The notes under the pieces: generated by a model
Databases searched by the model: none
What the model saw: the letters and a program-made list of their open reading frames with translations, nothing else
Told to the model about the DNA's origin: nothing
Made by a program: the position numbers and the translations under genes
Shown: one piece after another, positions 56,591 to 64,000 of the stretch
How positions within the stretch are numbered: the first letter of the stretch is position 1
Layout of the letters: each line of letters starts with the position of its first letter
DNA from: Rhizobium etli_C
GTDB lineage: Bacteria; Pseudomonadota; Alphaproteobacteria; Rhizobiales; Rhizobiaceae
Length of the DNA stretch: 64,000 bases
NCBI RefSeq assembly: GCF_014198605.1
Contig: NZ_JACIHU010000013.1
Strand: one strand, 5' to 3'

Positions 56591-57361
56591 TCAGCGCAGC
56601 CCGAGATATGTCAATGGCGGTTTGCCGAACGCACGTTTAAACATGATCGTAAACGCCGCCGGGTTCTCGTATCCCAGTTCCATCGCCACTGAGGTCACGG
56701 ATTGACCGGCGGAGAGCTGTAGCAAAGCTGAAAGAAGACAGGCCTGCTGCCGCCACCCGACAAAACTCAACCCGGTCTGCTGTCGGAAAATGCGTGTGAA
56801 GGCACGCCGGCTCATCCCAAGCTCCCTGCTCCAGTCATCGATCGTCTGATGAATGTTTGGCTGCCCCACGAACTCCCGGCACTTTTTGGCCAAACGTTCG
56901 TCCGATGGAAACGGCAGTGACAAAGGCAGGCTCGGCAGCCGTTCCACCTCGTATAGAGTTAAATCCATCAGCGCCCGACTGCGCCCGTCGGCTTCCATAT
57001 CAAGAGAAAGCCCCACCACTTCGCCTATCAGACTTCGCATGAACGAGGTGACCTCAACAACCTGGCAGTGCAGTGGCATAGCTTCTGCGCGGTCGGTTTC
57101 GACATAAAGGCTTTGCATTCGGACCAGGCCCACCGCGCGAACGCTATGTCGCACGCCCGCTGGGATCCACATACCGCGATGCGGTGGCATCACCCATTTC
57201 CCCTCGGGTGTGGTCAGGACAATAAGACCTGAGGTCGCGTTCATAAGCTGGCCGCGTCGGTGTTCGTGGGGCTCTATCAAAAAACCGTCGGCGTAATCGT
57301 GGCCCAGTCCGATGACCGGCCGGGGAAGGTGATCAACCTTATCGATGCGAGGACTGCGCAT
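56591..57361 (-). CDS. AraC-family regulator next to an MFS exporter
   Basis: 256 residues from ATG 57361, chosen because the family block MRSPRIDKVDHLPRPVIGLG starts there; longer frames would run into the divergent MFS gene. An N-terminal cupin (PPHRGMWIPAGVRHSVRAVG) is followed by two helix-turn-helix motifs at the C-terminus (TIDDWSRELGMSRRAFTRIF, VTSVAMELGYENPAAFTIMF). This subgroup commonly controls adjacent efflux genes. The start is uncertain, since no good ribosome-binding site is seen. Confidence 0.75.
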   Translation of the reverse strand: MRSPRIDKVDHLPRPVIGLGHDYADGFLIEPHEHRRGQLMNATSGLIVLTTPEGKWVMPPHRGMWIPAGVRHSVRAVGLVRMQSLYVETDRAEAMPLHCQVVEVTSFMRSLIGEVVGLSLDMEADGRSRALMDLTLYEVERLPSLPLSLPFPSDERLAKKCREFVGQPNIHQTIDDWSRELGMSRRAFTRIFRQQTGLSFVGWRQQACLLSALLQLSAGQSVTSVAMELGYENPAAFTIMFKRAFGKPPLTYLGLR

Positions 57362-57474
57362 GCCCTGGCCCACTTTCGTAATATTACGGCCCAACATCGG
57401 TGGATGGGTAGCGAACCGAGCCTTATTCTGCAATGCACGATGGGGCAACCCGCTCCCGTTCTGAGGTTGTTGAA

Positions 57475-58680
57475 ATGTCGATTGCTGCGTCACCGCCGCC
57501 CATTAAAGCCGAAACGGCAGTCTTCTCGGTTCTCGGCGCAGCCGGCTTATGTCATTTTCTAAACGACTTGATGCAGGCACTGCTGCCTGCCGTTTACCCG
57601 ATCTTGCAAAGCAACTTTACGCTTTCGTTCGCGCAAATCGGAATGCTGACTCTCGTCTACAACCTGACGGCGTCAATTCTGCAGCCGTTCATTGGGGCTT
57701 ATACGGATCGGCGTCCTATGCCCTATTCGCTCCCGGTCGGCATGGCATCTTCCATGTTAGGCCTCATCACCCTTGCCTATGCCCCAAGCTACGAGGTGCT
57801 GCTTGCGGGCGGGGTGTTGCTGGGGCTTGGCTCATCGATCTTTCATCCGGAAACCTCGCGGATAGCTCGTCTGGCTTCAGGTGGATCGCACGGCCTAGCA
57901 CAATCCCTGTTTCAAGTCGGCGGCAATTTCGGCTCAGCTGTGGGCCCGCTCGCTGCGGCGTTCATTATCCTTCCACGGGGACAAGACGGCCTTGCGTGGT
58001 TCGCTCTGGCCGCGTTGGCAGGCATGATTATCCTGACGGCTCTGGGGCGCTGGTACAAACAGAATGGCCACGCGGAACGCCCGAAAGCTGGCGCTGTGGT
58101 TCGACACTCGACCCTTTCCCGAAAAAAGGTGTTGGCCGTCATGGCGGTGCTGATCGCTCTGCTATTTTCGAAATACATCTACCTCGCCGCCTTCACGAGC
58201 TATTACATCTTCTACCTGATGGAAAAGTTCGGCTTGAGCGCTCGGGATGCACAGGTTTACCAGTTTGTGTTCTTCGGGGCGGTTGCGGCCGGCACGATCG
58301 CTGGCGGGCCGATCGGCGACAGGCTCGGCCGGAAACTGGTGATCTGGGTTTCCATTCTAGGTGTTCTTCCCTTCACCCTGGTTCTTCCGCACGTGGGTAT
58401 TGTCCCGACCGCCGCCTTGAGCGCCATCATAGGCTTTGTCCTTGCTTCGGCATTCCCGGCGATCGTTGTCTATGGGCAGGAACTGATGCCAGGCCGGGTT
58501 GGAATGGTTTCCGGGCTGTTTTTTGGTTTCGTTTTCGGGATCGGTGGTATCGGCGCGGCGATGCTTGGCGCGTTGGCTGACTGGAAGGGCATCGTTTTCG
58601 TATTCGATATCTGCGCCTTCCTGCCGGCGATCGGCATCCTCACCATTTTCCTCCCGAACGTGCGGGACATCAAAGCATGA
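57475..58680 (+). CDS. MFS transporter, fosmidomycin-resistance (Fsr) type
   Basis: 401 residues from ATG 57475 (GAGG upstream). About 12 membrane segments. The A-motif between segments 2 and 3 (FIGAYTDRRPMPYSL) and the Fsr-type GLGSSIFHPETSRIARLASG are visible; GDRLGRKLVIW is the second-half counterpart. Fsr-like carriers export fosmidomycin and other anionic compounds across the inner membrane. Divergent from the AraC gene. Its stop overlaps the ogt start in ATGA, so exporter and repair enzyme are co-transcribed. Confidence 0.82.
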   Translation: MSIAASPPPIKAETAVFSVLGAAGLCHFLNDLMQALLPAVYPILQSNFTLSFAQIGMLTLVYNLTASILQPFIGAYTDRRPMPYSLPVGMASSMLGLITLAYAPSYEVLLAGGVLLGLGSSIFHPETSRIARLASGGSHGLAQSLFQVGGNFGSAVGPLAAAFIILPRGQDGLAWFALAALAGMIILTALGRWYKQNGHAERPKAGAVVRHSTLSRKKVLAVMAVLIALLFSKYIYLAAFTSYYIFYLMEKFGLSARDAQVYQFVFFGAVAAGTIAGGPIGDRLGRKLVIWVSILGVLPFTLVLPHVGIVPTAALSAIIGFVLASAFPAIVVYGQELMPGRVGMVSGLFFGFVFGIGGIGAAMLGALADWKGIVFVFDICAFLPAIGILTIFLPNVRDIKA

Positions 58681-59237
58681 CGCCGGCGAACTCCCATGGC
58701 GGCCCTGTGAAGAAAGTAACACTTCTCACCGAGCATCTGCGCACACCGATCGGAACCCTCTTCCTCTTCAGTGAGGAAGACGGGACACTTCGTCTGGCGG
58801 ATTGGGAAGACCTGTCGGAGCGGATGAACAAGCTTTTAGTCCGCCATTTCGGCATCGACGGCTTGATAAACCGAGCCAGCAACCAGCGAAGCCCGTCCCA
58901 CGAAGCCCTGGGGGACTATTTTGATGGTGACCTCAACGCCCTTGCAAACATACGGGTGAAAACCAGCGGAACCCCATTTCAGATCAAGGTGTGGGAGCAA
59001 CTTTGTCTGATTCCGCCGGGTTCAACGATCAGCTACGCAGAGCTTGCCCGCCGCGTCGGGAACCCGGCCGGCACCCGGGCAGTGGGCGCGGCGAACGGAG
59101 CGAACTTCATAAACATCGTCGTCCCCTGCCATAGGGTGATCGGATCCGATGCCTCATTGACGGGGTATGGGAGCGGCCTTTCGCGCAAACGATGGCTCCT
59201 CGATCATGAAAACGGAGTGAAGCCTCTCTTCGTTTGA
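58677..59237 (+). CDS. ogt: Methylated-DNA--protein-cysteine methyltransferase
   Basis: 186 residues. The acceptor cysteine lies in IVVPCHRVIG; the DNA-binding block SYAELARRVGNPAGTRAVGA and the C-terminal GYGSGLSRKRWLLDHE are typical of Ogt/MGMT. It removes O6-alkyl groups from guanine by irreversible transfer to its own Cys. Starts inside the MFS stop codon (58677) and ends before a strong terminator. Confidence 0.93.
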   Translation: MTPANSHGGPVKKVTLLTEHLRTPIGTLFLFSEEDGTLRLADWEDLSERMNKLLVRHFGIDGLINRASNQRSPSHEALGDYFDGDLNALANIRVKTSGTPFQIKVWEQLCLIPPGSTISYAELARRVGNPAGTRAVGAANGANFINIVVPCHRVIGSDASLTGYGSGLSRKRWLLDHENGVKPLFV

Positions 59238-59310
59238 GCTGAGCGGTTCAGCGAGACATGTCCCTGACAGCCTATTTGATCCCGGGGAGACACTCCATTC
59301 TCCCCCAATT

Positions 59311-59340
59311 GGGGAGCGCCACGGGTGCTCCCCTTTTTTT
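59311..59340 (+). terminator. Rho-independent terminator after ogt
   Basis: GGGGAGC (59311-59317) pairs with GCTCCCC (59327-59333), with extra GCC/GGT pairing in the loop, and a run of seven T follows. Lies 74 nt after the ogt stop and also separates it from the convergent DUF899 gene. Confidence 0.9.
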
Positions 59341-59417
59341 GCTTGAGTGAAAATACCGGCCTTGTTGGCAAGACACAGCTGTCCCTCGGCGGCTCCTGTC
59401 CATGGGTCCGTCAGAAC

Positions 59418-60119
59418 TCAATAGGACAGCTTCGGATACCAGTCCGGCGCCCGGCCTTCAGGCGTTGAATCCAGCACGGTCCAGAGCGGCATCAGATCGG
59501 GCGCACCGCGCGGATCCTCGCCGGGATCGGCCGTCACCCCGCCCATCTCTCCGCCCCAGAAATGGCGGATGGTGCCGTCGCGCCGGGTGAAGACGTTGAA
59601 AGCCGCATCATCGCTGCCGTCTTTGCCGATGGCGTGATAGTCGCGGCTGTATTCATCCGTCGTGTCGGAATAAAGTGGCAGGTGATGCCAGCCGCGTTCC
59701 TTCTTGAAGGCGAGCAGTCGTTCGAGCGGCGAGCGGGCGATGACGGCAAGGGCGACACGCTGCTGCATGTCAGGCACCTCGCCGTCCCAGGCCGACAGCA
59801 GCGAGGTGCACATCGGGCACGGGCGCTCGCGTTCCGGGCCGAACATGTAGCTGTAGACGACCAGCGTTTCCTTGTCGGCGAAGAGCTCGCTGAAGCTTAT
59901 CGGCCCGTCGGCGCCTTCGAAGCGGTAGTCTTTCGTCACCGCGCCGCCCGGCGGCAGCGCCCGGCGCTGTACAGCCACGCGCTCGATGTGGCGGCGCAAT
60001 TCGATCTCCTCGGCGAGCAGCGCATCGCGGGCGCTGCGATATGCCGCGCTCTCATTGGGGAAGCGGACGCCGTTCTTCGCCGCAAGCACCGCAGCGGGAA
60101 CCAGATGCTGTTTATCCAT
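59418..60119 (-). CDS. DUF899 thioredoxin-fold protein
   Basis: 233 residues from ATG 60119 (GGAGG 6 nt upstream). DUF899 members have a thioredoxin-like core; here GADGPISFSELFADKETLVV and YSYMFGPERERPCPMCTSLL include a CPMC motif in the position of the redox-active pair. YSDTTDEYSRDYHAIGKDG and FNVFTRRDGTIRHFWGGEM are further family blocks. Function is unsettled; a thiol-dependent reductase or peroxidase-like role is plausible. It appears monocistronic. Confidence 0.85.
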   Translation of the reverse strand: MDKQHLVPAAVLAAKNGVRFPNESAAYRSARDALLAEEIELRRHIERVAVQRRALPPGGAVTKDYRFEGADGPISFSELFADKETLVVYSYMFGPERERPCPMCTSLLSAWDGEVPDMQQRVALAVIARSPLERLLAFKKERGWHHLPLYSDTTDEYSRDYHAIGKDGSDDAAFNVFTRRDGTIRHFWGGEMGGVTADPGEDPRGAPDLMPLWTVLDSTPEGRAPDWYPKLSY

Positions 60120-60228
60120 GACATTTCCTCCTTCAGTTGCCGCGCGATTGCAGCACATCGTTAGGATGACGTTCGGCACATGCGAAAATCGACAGCGCCG
60201 GCAAAAAAGGCGGCCGGAAAAAATCCCA

Positions 60229-60348
60229 CTTCGGAATCCCGAAGAACTGCCGCTTCGGGATTCCGAAATCCGCCGGGTTTTTCGAGGAGTGACCGCGAAA
60301 AAACATGCAATGATTTCAATGCCGCGACCAATTTCGGGATTCCGAAGT
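60229..60348 (+). promoter_or_regulatory. Three copies of a TTCGGgatTCCGAA palindrome ahead of a promoter-like box
   Basis: CTTCGGAATCCCGAAG (60229-60244), CTTCGGGATTCCGAAA (60253-60268) and TTTCGGGATTCCGAAG (60333-60348). The second and third are in one orientation, and the first is the mirror image. CTATAT, a rhizobial -10 type box, begins at 60351 directly after the third copy. They look like operators, but no regulator gene is adjacent. Confidence 0.6.
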
Positions 60349-60430
60349 GCTATATAGAGTATGGTGGGAGTTCGTCACGATCGCCCAGATCGAAACAACC
60401 GCCTCGATGAACGCAGTGCTGAAAAGCAAA

Positions 60431-60462
60431 AAGGGCGCTCGACCCTTGCGGGGAGCGCCCTT
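60431..60462 (-). terminator. Rho-independent terminator, minus strand
   Basis: AAGGGCGCTC (60431-60440) pairs with GAGCGCCCTT (60453-60462), ten perfect pairs. On the minus strand the stem is followed by TTTTTGCTTTTC, so it ends the transcript of the small gene at 60591-60773. On the plus strand the following T content is weak. Confidence 0.75.
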
Positions 60463-60590
60463 ATCCTGTCGGACAGCAAAGGGTTCGACGACGTCGATAC
60501 CCCCAGCATCCGTTTTTCAGGCAGGGCTGGTATATGCGCCCTTTGCGTCGCGGTTTCAAGGGCCGATCTGCATCATAGTTTTGTGATCCC

Positions 60591-60773
60591 CTAAAAGGCG
60601 ACGCCGGTCACGGGGTTGACCACCGGCCGTTCGCTTTTGTCCCCTTCCCCGGCCGGCTGCACGGCCGGCGGCGCCATCGAACCTGAGTCGGCGGGCTCAG
60701 GTTTTTCGGGAACGGCGGCGACGTCCTTGGGGCGGCGCTGCTCCGGCTTTACGTTTTCGTCGTTCGTTGACAT
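60591..60773 (-). CDS. Small proline- and glutamate-rich hypothetical protein
   Basis: 60 residues from ATG 60773, with AAGGAGA seven nucleotides upstream. Composition is strongly biased to P, E, K and A (EQRRPKDVAAVPEKPEPADS), so the protein is probably disordered; it ends PVVNPVTGVAF. No domain is recognisable. A good ribosome-binding site and a terminator downstream support it as a real gene. It is divergent from the hydrolase gene at 60843. Confidence 0.65.
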   Translation of the reverse strand: MSTNDENVKPEQRRPKDVAAVPEKPEPADSGSMAPPAVQPAGEGDKSERPVVNPVTGVAF

Positions 60774-60842
60774 TGTCTGTCTCCTTTCCAGGAACAAGTC
60801 ACGGCCGTCGACATGGTTCCGATGGCGGATGGAGGATTGCCG

Positions 60843-61481
60843 ATGCTTGACAGGTTTCTGCTGCAAGGCCCCGAGGATGCGCGCTTCACGATCCTGCTTG
60901 CGCATGGCGCCGGCGCGCCGATGGATTCGGCTTCGATGACGGCCGCGGCGAAAGCGCTTGCCGATGTCGGTTTCCGCGTTGCCCGTTTTGAATTCGCCTA
61001 TATGGCTGCCCGCCGCACCGGAATCCGCAAGCCGCCGCCGCGCGCCGAAACACTCAATCCCGAATATGAGGCGGCGATTGCCGCGCTCGGTGCAGAAGGC
61101 CTCCTGGTCATCGGCGGCAAGTCGATGGGCGGCCGGGTCGCCAGCATGGTCGCCGACGATCTCCATGACAAGGGGAAGATCGCCGGCCTCCTCTGCCTCG
61201 GTTATCCCTTCCATCCGCCCGGCCAGCCGGACAAGCTGCGCACCGGCCATCTCAAGGGGCTGGCAACGCCCGCGCTGATCTGCCAGGGCACGCGGGACGA
61301 ATTCGGCACGCGCGACGAGGTGCCGGGCTACGATCTCTCCGACCGGATCGAAATCCTCTGGCTCGAGGACGGCGACCATGACCTGAAGCCGCGCAAGAAA
61401 ATCTCCGGCTTCTCGGCTGCCGATCACCTCTCCGCGATGGCCAAGGCGGCCAAGGCCTGGGCCGAGCGGTTGCCGGTTTAA
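60843..61481 (+). CDS. Alpha/beta hydrolase (dienelactone-hydrolase-like)
   Basis: 212 residues from ATG 60843 (GGAGG 7 nt upstream). Nucleophile elbow GGKSMGGR (Ser in GxSxG), acid in CQGTRDEFG and His in EDGDHDLKPRK give a complete triad. LLAHGAGAPMDSASM supplies the oxyanion-hole glycine. This compact type (KANL3/TEX30-like) is of unknown substrate. Its end overlaps the convergent RES gene by 4 nt. Confidence 0.85.
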   Translation: MLDRFLLQGPEDARFTILLAHGAGAPMDSASMTAAAKALADVGFRVARFEFAYMAARRTGIRKPPPRAETLNPEYEAAIAALGAEGLLVIGGKSMGGRVASMVADDLHDKGKIAGLLCLGYPFHPPGQPDKLRTGHLKGLATPALICQGTRDEFGTRDEVPGYDLSDRIEILWLEDGDHDLKPRKKISGFSAADHLSAMAKAAKAWAERLPV

Positions 61482-62176
61482 GCGCCGGCTTTCGGTTGCC
61501 GTCGCCGGCTTGCAAGCTTTCTGACGTCGATGCGCCGGTCGGCCGCGAAAACGGTGATTTCGAAATGATCGGCCTGCAGCACATCGCGAATGTTGCGTGG
61601 CCGATGCGCGGCGATATTCACCCCGCCTCTCAGCCGCACACTGTGATAAAGAATGCCGGCGCCGCCGCTCGCCCGCACCTGTTCTCCGAGCAGTTGCGAC
61701 GCCGCATAGCTCGTGCCGTCGTAGACATCGGGCCGCAGCGTCTGTTGGCCGCGAATGTCGAGATAGTCGCCGATCAGAGTGGCCTTGTAACTTCGGTAGG
61801 TGCGCGCCATCGTCGCCACCCCACGCGCCACGGCCTCGCGCCGGAGATGATGGCCGACCTCGGCGGCGGCTGTCTTCAAGTCGTCGGCGGCATACCAGGC
61901 GCCGAGATCGGGACCGTTGAAGCGCATTCCGCCGGGTGCGACATGCAGGAATGCCGCCATCACGATGCTGGCATTAGGACTGCCGTAGACCCATTCATCC
62001 CTCGCAAGCCGCTGGATGCGGTCGGCGACAAGGCGATCATTGGTCCAGCCGACCAGTTCCATCACGGCTTCGAGATCGGCCGCGCGCGTCACCGTGTCGA
62101 AGAGACCGATCGGCGGAAATTGCGATGGGATCAGCCGGTAGGACGGCCGCGGCGCCTCGGCAAAACGCTCGCTCAC
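61478..62176 (-). CDS. RES-domain toxin
   Basis: 232 residues, with the RES-domain order: an Arg in SYRLIPSQFPPIGLFDTVTR, a Glu/Trp block in DEWVYGSPNASIVMAAFLHV, and a Ser-containing YDGTSYAASQLLGEQVRA near the end. RES toxins of Xre-RES modules degrade NAD+ in the cytosol and stop growth. It follows the antitoxin gene with a 4-nt overlap, the usual order. The C-terminal basic tail (RKLASRRRQPKAG) is not part of the fold. Confidence 0.85.
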   Translation of the reverse strand: MSERFAEAPRPSYRLIPSQFPPIGLFDTVTRAADLEAVMELVGWTNDRLVADRIQRLARDEWVYGSPNASIVMAAFLHVAPGGMRFNGPDLGAWYAADDLKTAAAEVGHHLRREAVARGVATMARTYRSYKATLIGDYLDIRGQQTLRPDVYDGTSYAASQLLGEQVRASGGAGILYHSVRLRGGVNIAAHRPRNIRDVLQADHFEITVFAADRRIDVRKLASRRRQPKAGA

Positions 62177-62685
62177 CGGAAGACGATGTCCGCGTCTTCG
62201 TACGGTGTGAAGGTCTCGTCGAGCCTGTTCGGCGGCATGTAGAGGCCGCCGCGGGCGCCATCGAGGAACCGGCGCACGGTCATCAGCCCGTCCTGGGTTC
62301 CGTTGGTGACGATGTCGAGCGGCGGATGGCCGCCGAAAACCGGGGCGTGATGTGGCATGCGCAGCCAGGCGACGCCGGCGCGCTCATCGGAAAACAGCAC
62401 GCCGAGCGCCTGATGGATGCCGAACACGGCGGAGATCCGGGTCAGCGTATCGACATCGAGCGTGAAGGCACCGTGCTCGCGCGCCTGCTTGGCCCAGCTG
62501 TGATAGGTCGAGCGGGAGGGGTAGCCGAGCACGAGCAGCCGCTGTTCTTCGTTCAAGCCCCAGAGATCGGCGATCGCCAGAAAGGTCCGCAAAGCCGGCG
62601 GGCTCAACCGCCGTCGGTTTGCTGGCGCAAACCGCTCCGTTTCCAGCCGTTCCGGCTCCTGCTCCCTGCGTCGCGCCTGCTGCAT
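62173..62685 (-). CDS. Xre/MbcA/ParS-type antitoxin
   Basis: 170 residues from ATG 62685 (AGGAGA upstream). The middle part LFLAIADLWGLNEEQRLLVL-type sequence (written FLAIADLWGLNEEQ in the protein) with GYPSRSTYHSWAKQA and TLTRISAVFGIHQALGVLF is the helix-turn-helix and C-terminal toxin-binding domain of Xre antitoxins. LRMPHHAPVFGGHPPLDIV is the strand that plugs the RES active site in known pairs. It should neutralise the RES toxin and repress its own promoter. Confidence 0.87.
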   Translation of the reverse strand: MQQARRREQEPERLETERFAPANRRRLSPPALRTFLAIADLWGLNEEQRLLVLGYPSRSTYHSWAKQAREHGAFTLDVDTLTRISAVFGIHQALGVLFSDERAGVAWLRMPHHAPVFGGHPPLDIVTNGTQDGLMTVRRFLDGARGGLYMPPNRLDETFTPYEDADIVFR

Positions 62686-62706
62686 GATGCTCTCCTGTCC
62701 TGAACT

Positions 62707-62723
62707 AGATTTAGTCCAAATCT
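62707..62723. promoter_or_regulatory. Likely autoregulatory operator of the RES-Xre pair
   Basis: AGATTT (62707-62712) and AAATCT (62718-62723) form a perfect inverted repeat with 5-nt spacing, 21 nt upstream of the antitoxin start. This is the place where Xre antitoxins bind to repress the pair. Confidence 0.6.
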
Positions 62724-62756
62724 GGGCAATCGGCAAGCGAATTTGAAGAGGGAAGG

Positions 62757-63683
62757 TCAGGAAAGCTCCCGCGCCGCCTCGCGGATCGTCTGCATCAGGA
62801 TCGATTGCGGCGCCGACGGCACGGCATCGGTGCGCATCGTCAGCCCGACCGGCCCCTTGGTCTCGCCGGTATCGACCGGCAGAAGCGCCAGCCGCCCATC
62901 GGCGACATCGCCGGCCACCACACCGTTGGAAATGATCCAGATCGCATCGCTTGCCCTGAGGAACGCGCGGCCGAAGGCATCCGACACCGTCTCGATCTGG
63001 TTCGGCAGGCTGGAAACGCCGTTGGCGATGAGGAAATTTTCGACAACCGGCCGGATGATCGAACCGCGCGTCGGCATCAGCACCGTATAGTCCGCGAAGG
63101 CTGAGAACAGCGACTGCCGGCCGTCAAGCAGCGGATGGCCGGCGCGCACGGCAAACACCACCTGTTCGGAATAAAGATGCTCGAAGGAAAAGCCGGCCAT
63201 CTTTTCGGCGCCGGCCAGGCGCCCGACGACCAGATCGAGGTCACCGACGCGAAGCTCTTCCAACAGCACCGCGTTCTCCCCGGTGACGATCTTCACCCGG
63301 CTCCACGTCTTCTCCCTGAGGAAGAGCTCCATCGCCCGCGGCATGATGCGCGACGAGACCGTCGGCAGGGCGCCGATGCGGATCGGCGGCGCGTCGGCGA
63401 ACTGTTCCTGCGAGACCGAATCGAGACCCTGGCGCAGCGCCGTCAGCGCCGCCCCGGCATGGCGCAGGAAAACCTCGCCGTAGCGGGTGATCTTGATGCC
63501 GCGGCCGTCGCGCTCGAAGACATCGACACCCAGCACCTGCTCCAGTTCACGGATCGTCTTCGTCACCGCCGGCTGGCTGACATGCAGCAATTCGGCCGCC
63601 TTCATCACGCTCTTCTGCCGCGCCACCTCGACAAAGGTCTGCAAATGGCGAAACTTGATGCGGCTGTCGATCATCGACCACAT
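62757..63683 (-). CDS. pcaQ: LysR-type regulator, PcaQ-like
   Basis: 308 residues. The N-terminal helix-turn-helix region IKFRHLQTFVEVARQKSVMK then AAELLHVSQPAVTKTIRELE and the effector-domain blocks match rhizobial PcaQ, the activator of protocatechuate catabolism genes. An ATG at 63674 is an alternative start, three codons in. A PcaQ-type dyad (63682-63697) overlaps the first codon. In relatives, pcaQ is divergent from pcaDCHGB; no such gene is found in the remaining 317 nt. Confidence 0.78.
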   Translation of the reverse strand: MWSMIDSRIKFRHLQTFVEVARQKSVMKAAELLHVSQPAVTKTIRELEQVLGVDVFERDGRGIKITRYGEVFLRHAGAALTALRQGLDSVSQEQFADAPPIRIGALPTVSSRIMPRAMELFLREKTWSRVKIVTGENAVLLEELRVGDLDLVVGRLAGAEKMAGFSFEHLYSEQVVFAVRAGHPLLDGRQSLFSAFADYTVLMPTRGSIIRPVVENFLIANGVSSLPNQIETVSDAFGRAFLRASDAIWIISNGVVAGDVADGRLALLPVDTGETKGPVGLTMRTDAVPSAPQSILMQTIREAARELS

Positions 63684-63697
63684 AACTCCTGGGTTAT
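63682..63697. promoter_or_regulatory. PcaQ-type binding site
   Basis: ATAACTCCTGGGTTAT: the half-sites ATAAC and GTTAT with 6 nt between, close to the ATAACC-N4-GGTTAA type site described for PcaQ. It overlaps the pcaQ start codon, so binding could also affect pcaQ itself. Confidence 0.6.
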
Positions 63698-64000
63698 CGA
63701 AAAGCCAGAAAATATCATTTTACTTAACCGGATCAACCGGTCAGTTTTATTATTAGGAGTAGGTGCCGTTGGATGGGCGCCATGCGGCGGGCGAGCTTGG
63801 CGAAAAGCCAAACCCCAGCCGAGGATCCATGCCGTGGCTGCTGCCGCGTGGATGCTCGGGTCAAGCCCGAGCATGACGGATGATGGGTAGGCGCACGGAG
63901 CCATTCGCGGCGTCGAGATTGAGGGAGGCGGTGCGGCATATGCCCTCGCGCCCCGACTGCGGGGGCCGAGCGACGGGTCGAGACCGCGTGGCTCGATCCG
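63698..64000. repeat. Non-coding end of window with a palindromic repeat
   Basis: CCGAGGATCCATGCCGTGGC (from 63821) pairs with GCCGCGTGGATGCTCGG, and ATGCTCGGG (63852-63860) pairs with CCCGAGCAT (63866-63874). This is a dispersed Rhizobium-type element. No real gene is seen in this stretch. Confidence 0.6.

Larger units (their letters stand above)
60120..60590. other. 471-nt gap with operators, a terminator and no convincing gene
   Basis: Short frames of 61-79 codons run through this stretch but have no ribosome-binding sites or homology. It holds the three palindromes, the CTATAT box at 60351-60356 and the hairpin at 60431-60462. A transcript starting near 60363 and ending at the hairpin would be about 100 nt long, so a small RNA is possible but unproven. 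Confidence 0.45.

Noticed and set aside
60180..60594. Frames of 76-79 codons through the palindrome region.
   Set aside because: They consist of repeat and terminator sequence read as protein, with no conserved features.

Overview
The window looks like chromosomal or megaplasmid DNA of a Rhizobium-type alphaproteobacterium, probably of the R. leguminosarum/etli group (inference). The evidence is high-GC coding sequence, a complete histidine-utilisation (hut) cluster, an alpha-galactoside (agp/mel-type) operon, a PcaQ-like LysR regulator, and several palindromic intergenic repeats typical of rhizobia. No rRNA, tRNA, CRISPR array, transposase or integrase was found.

Layout. 1-1.6 kb: the 3' part of a cyclase/TPR gene with an in-frame stop codon, and a small P-loop kinase. 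1.9-11.8 kb: seven same-strand genes: an adenylation-carrier-membrane acyltransferase fusion, a large cyclase/ATPase/TPR regulator, a YcaO enzyme overlapping its TfuA partner, a zinc-peptidase-like protein and two small unknown proteins. This is the best candidate for an undescribed peptide- or protein-modification locus. 11.8-20.4 kb: housekeeping and accessory genes (GGDEF protein, Prc protease, NmrA-like, an arginase-like protein with altered metal ligands, VOC, GNAT, and an EF-G-like protein with a degenerate G domain). 20.5-25.9 kb: a predicted defence island, consisting of an ABC-three-component (ABC-3C) operon and a SIR2-domain gene, bracketed by two 87-bp direct repeats that are 75% identical.

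26.2-36.4 kb: an alpha-galactoside operon on the minus strand (two GH4 hydrolases, oligopeptide-type ABC transporter) with a divergent AraC activator. 36.5-41.8 kb: a small XRE gene set, an 853-residue dimethylglycine/sarcosine dehydrogenase-like protein, a PAP2 phosphatase and a periplasmic protein. 41.8-46.5 kb: a polar amino-acid ABC transporter whose operon ends in a histidine ammonia-lyase paralogue without the MIO Ala-Ser-Gly triad. 46.7-55.8 kb: hutC, a second GntR gene and hutF, then hutI-hutH-hutG-hutU-hutD. Together they encode the five-step route from histidine to glutamate through formimidoylglutamate deimination (HutF) and N-formylglutamate hydrolysis (HutG), with palindromic operator candidates in the control regions.

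55.9-64 kb: a J-domain protein, AraC/MFS/Ogt genes, a DUF899 protein, a non-coding stretch with three copies of one palindrome, a small acidic protein, an alpha/beta hydrolase, a RES-Xre toxin-antitoxin pair, and a pcaQ-like regulator followed by repeats instead of the pca operon expected beside it.
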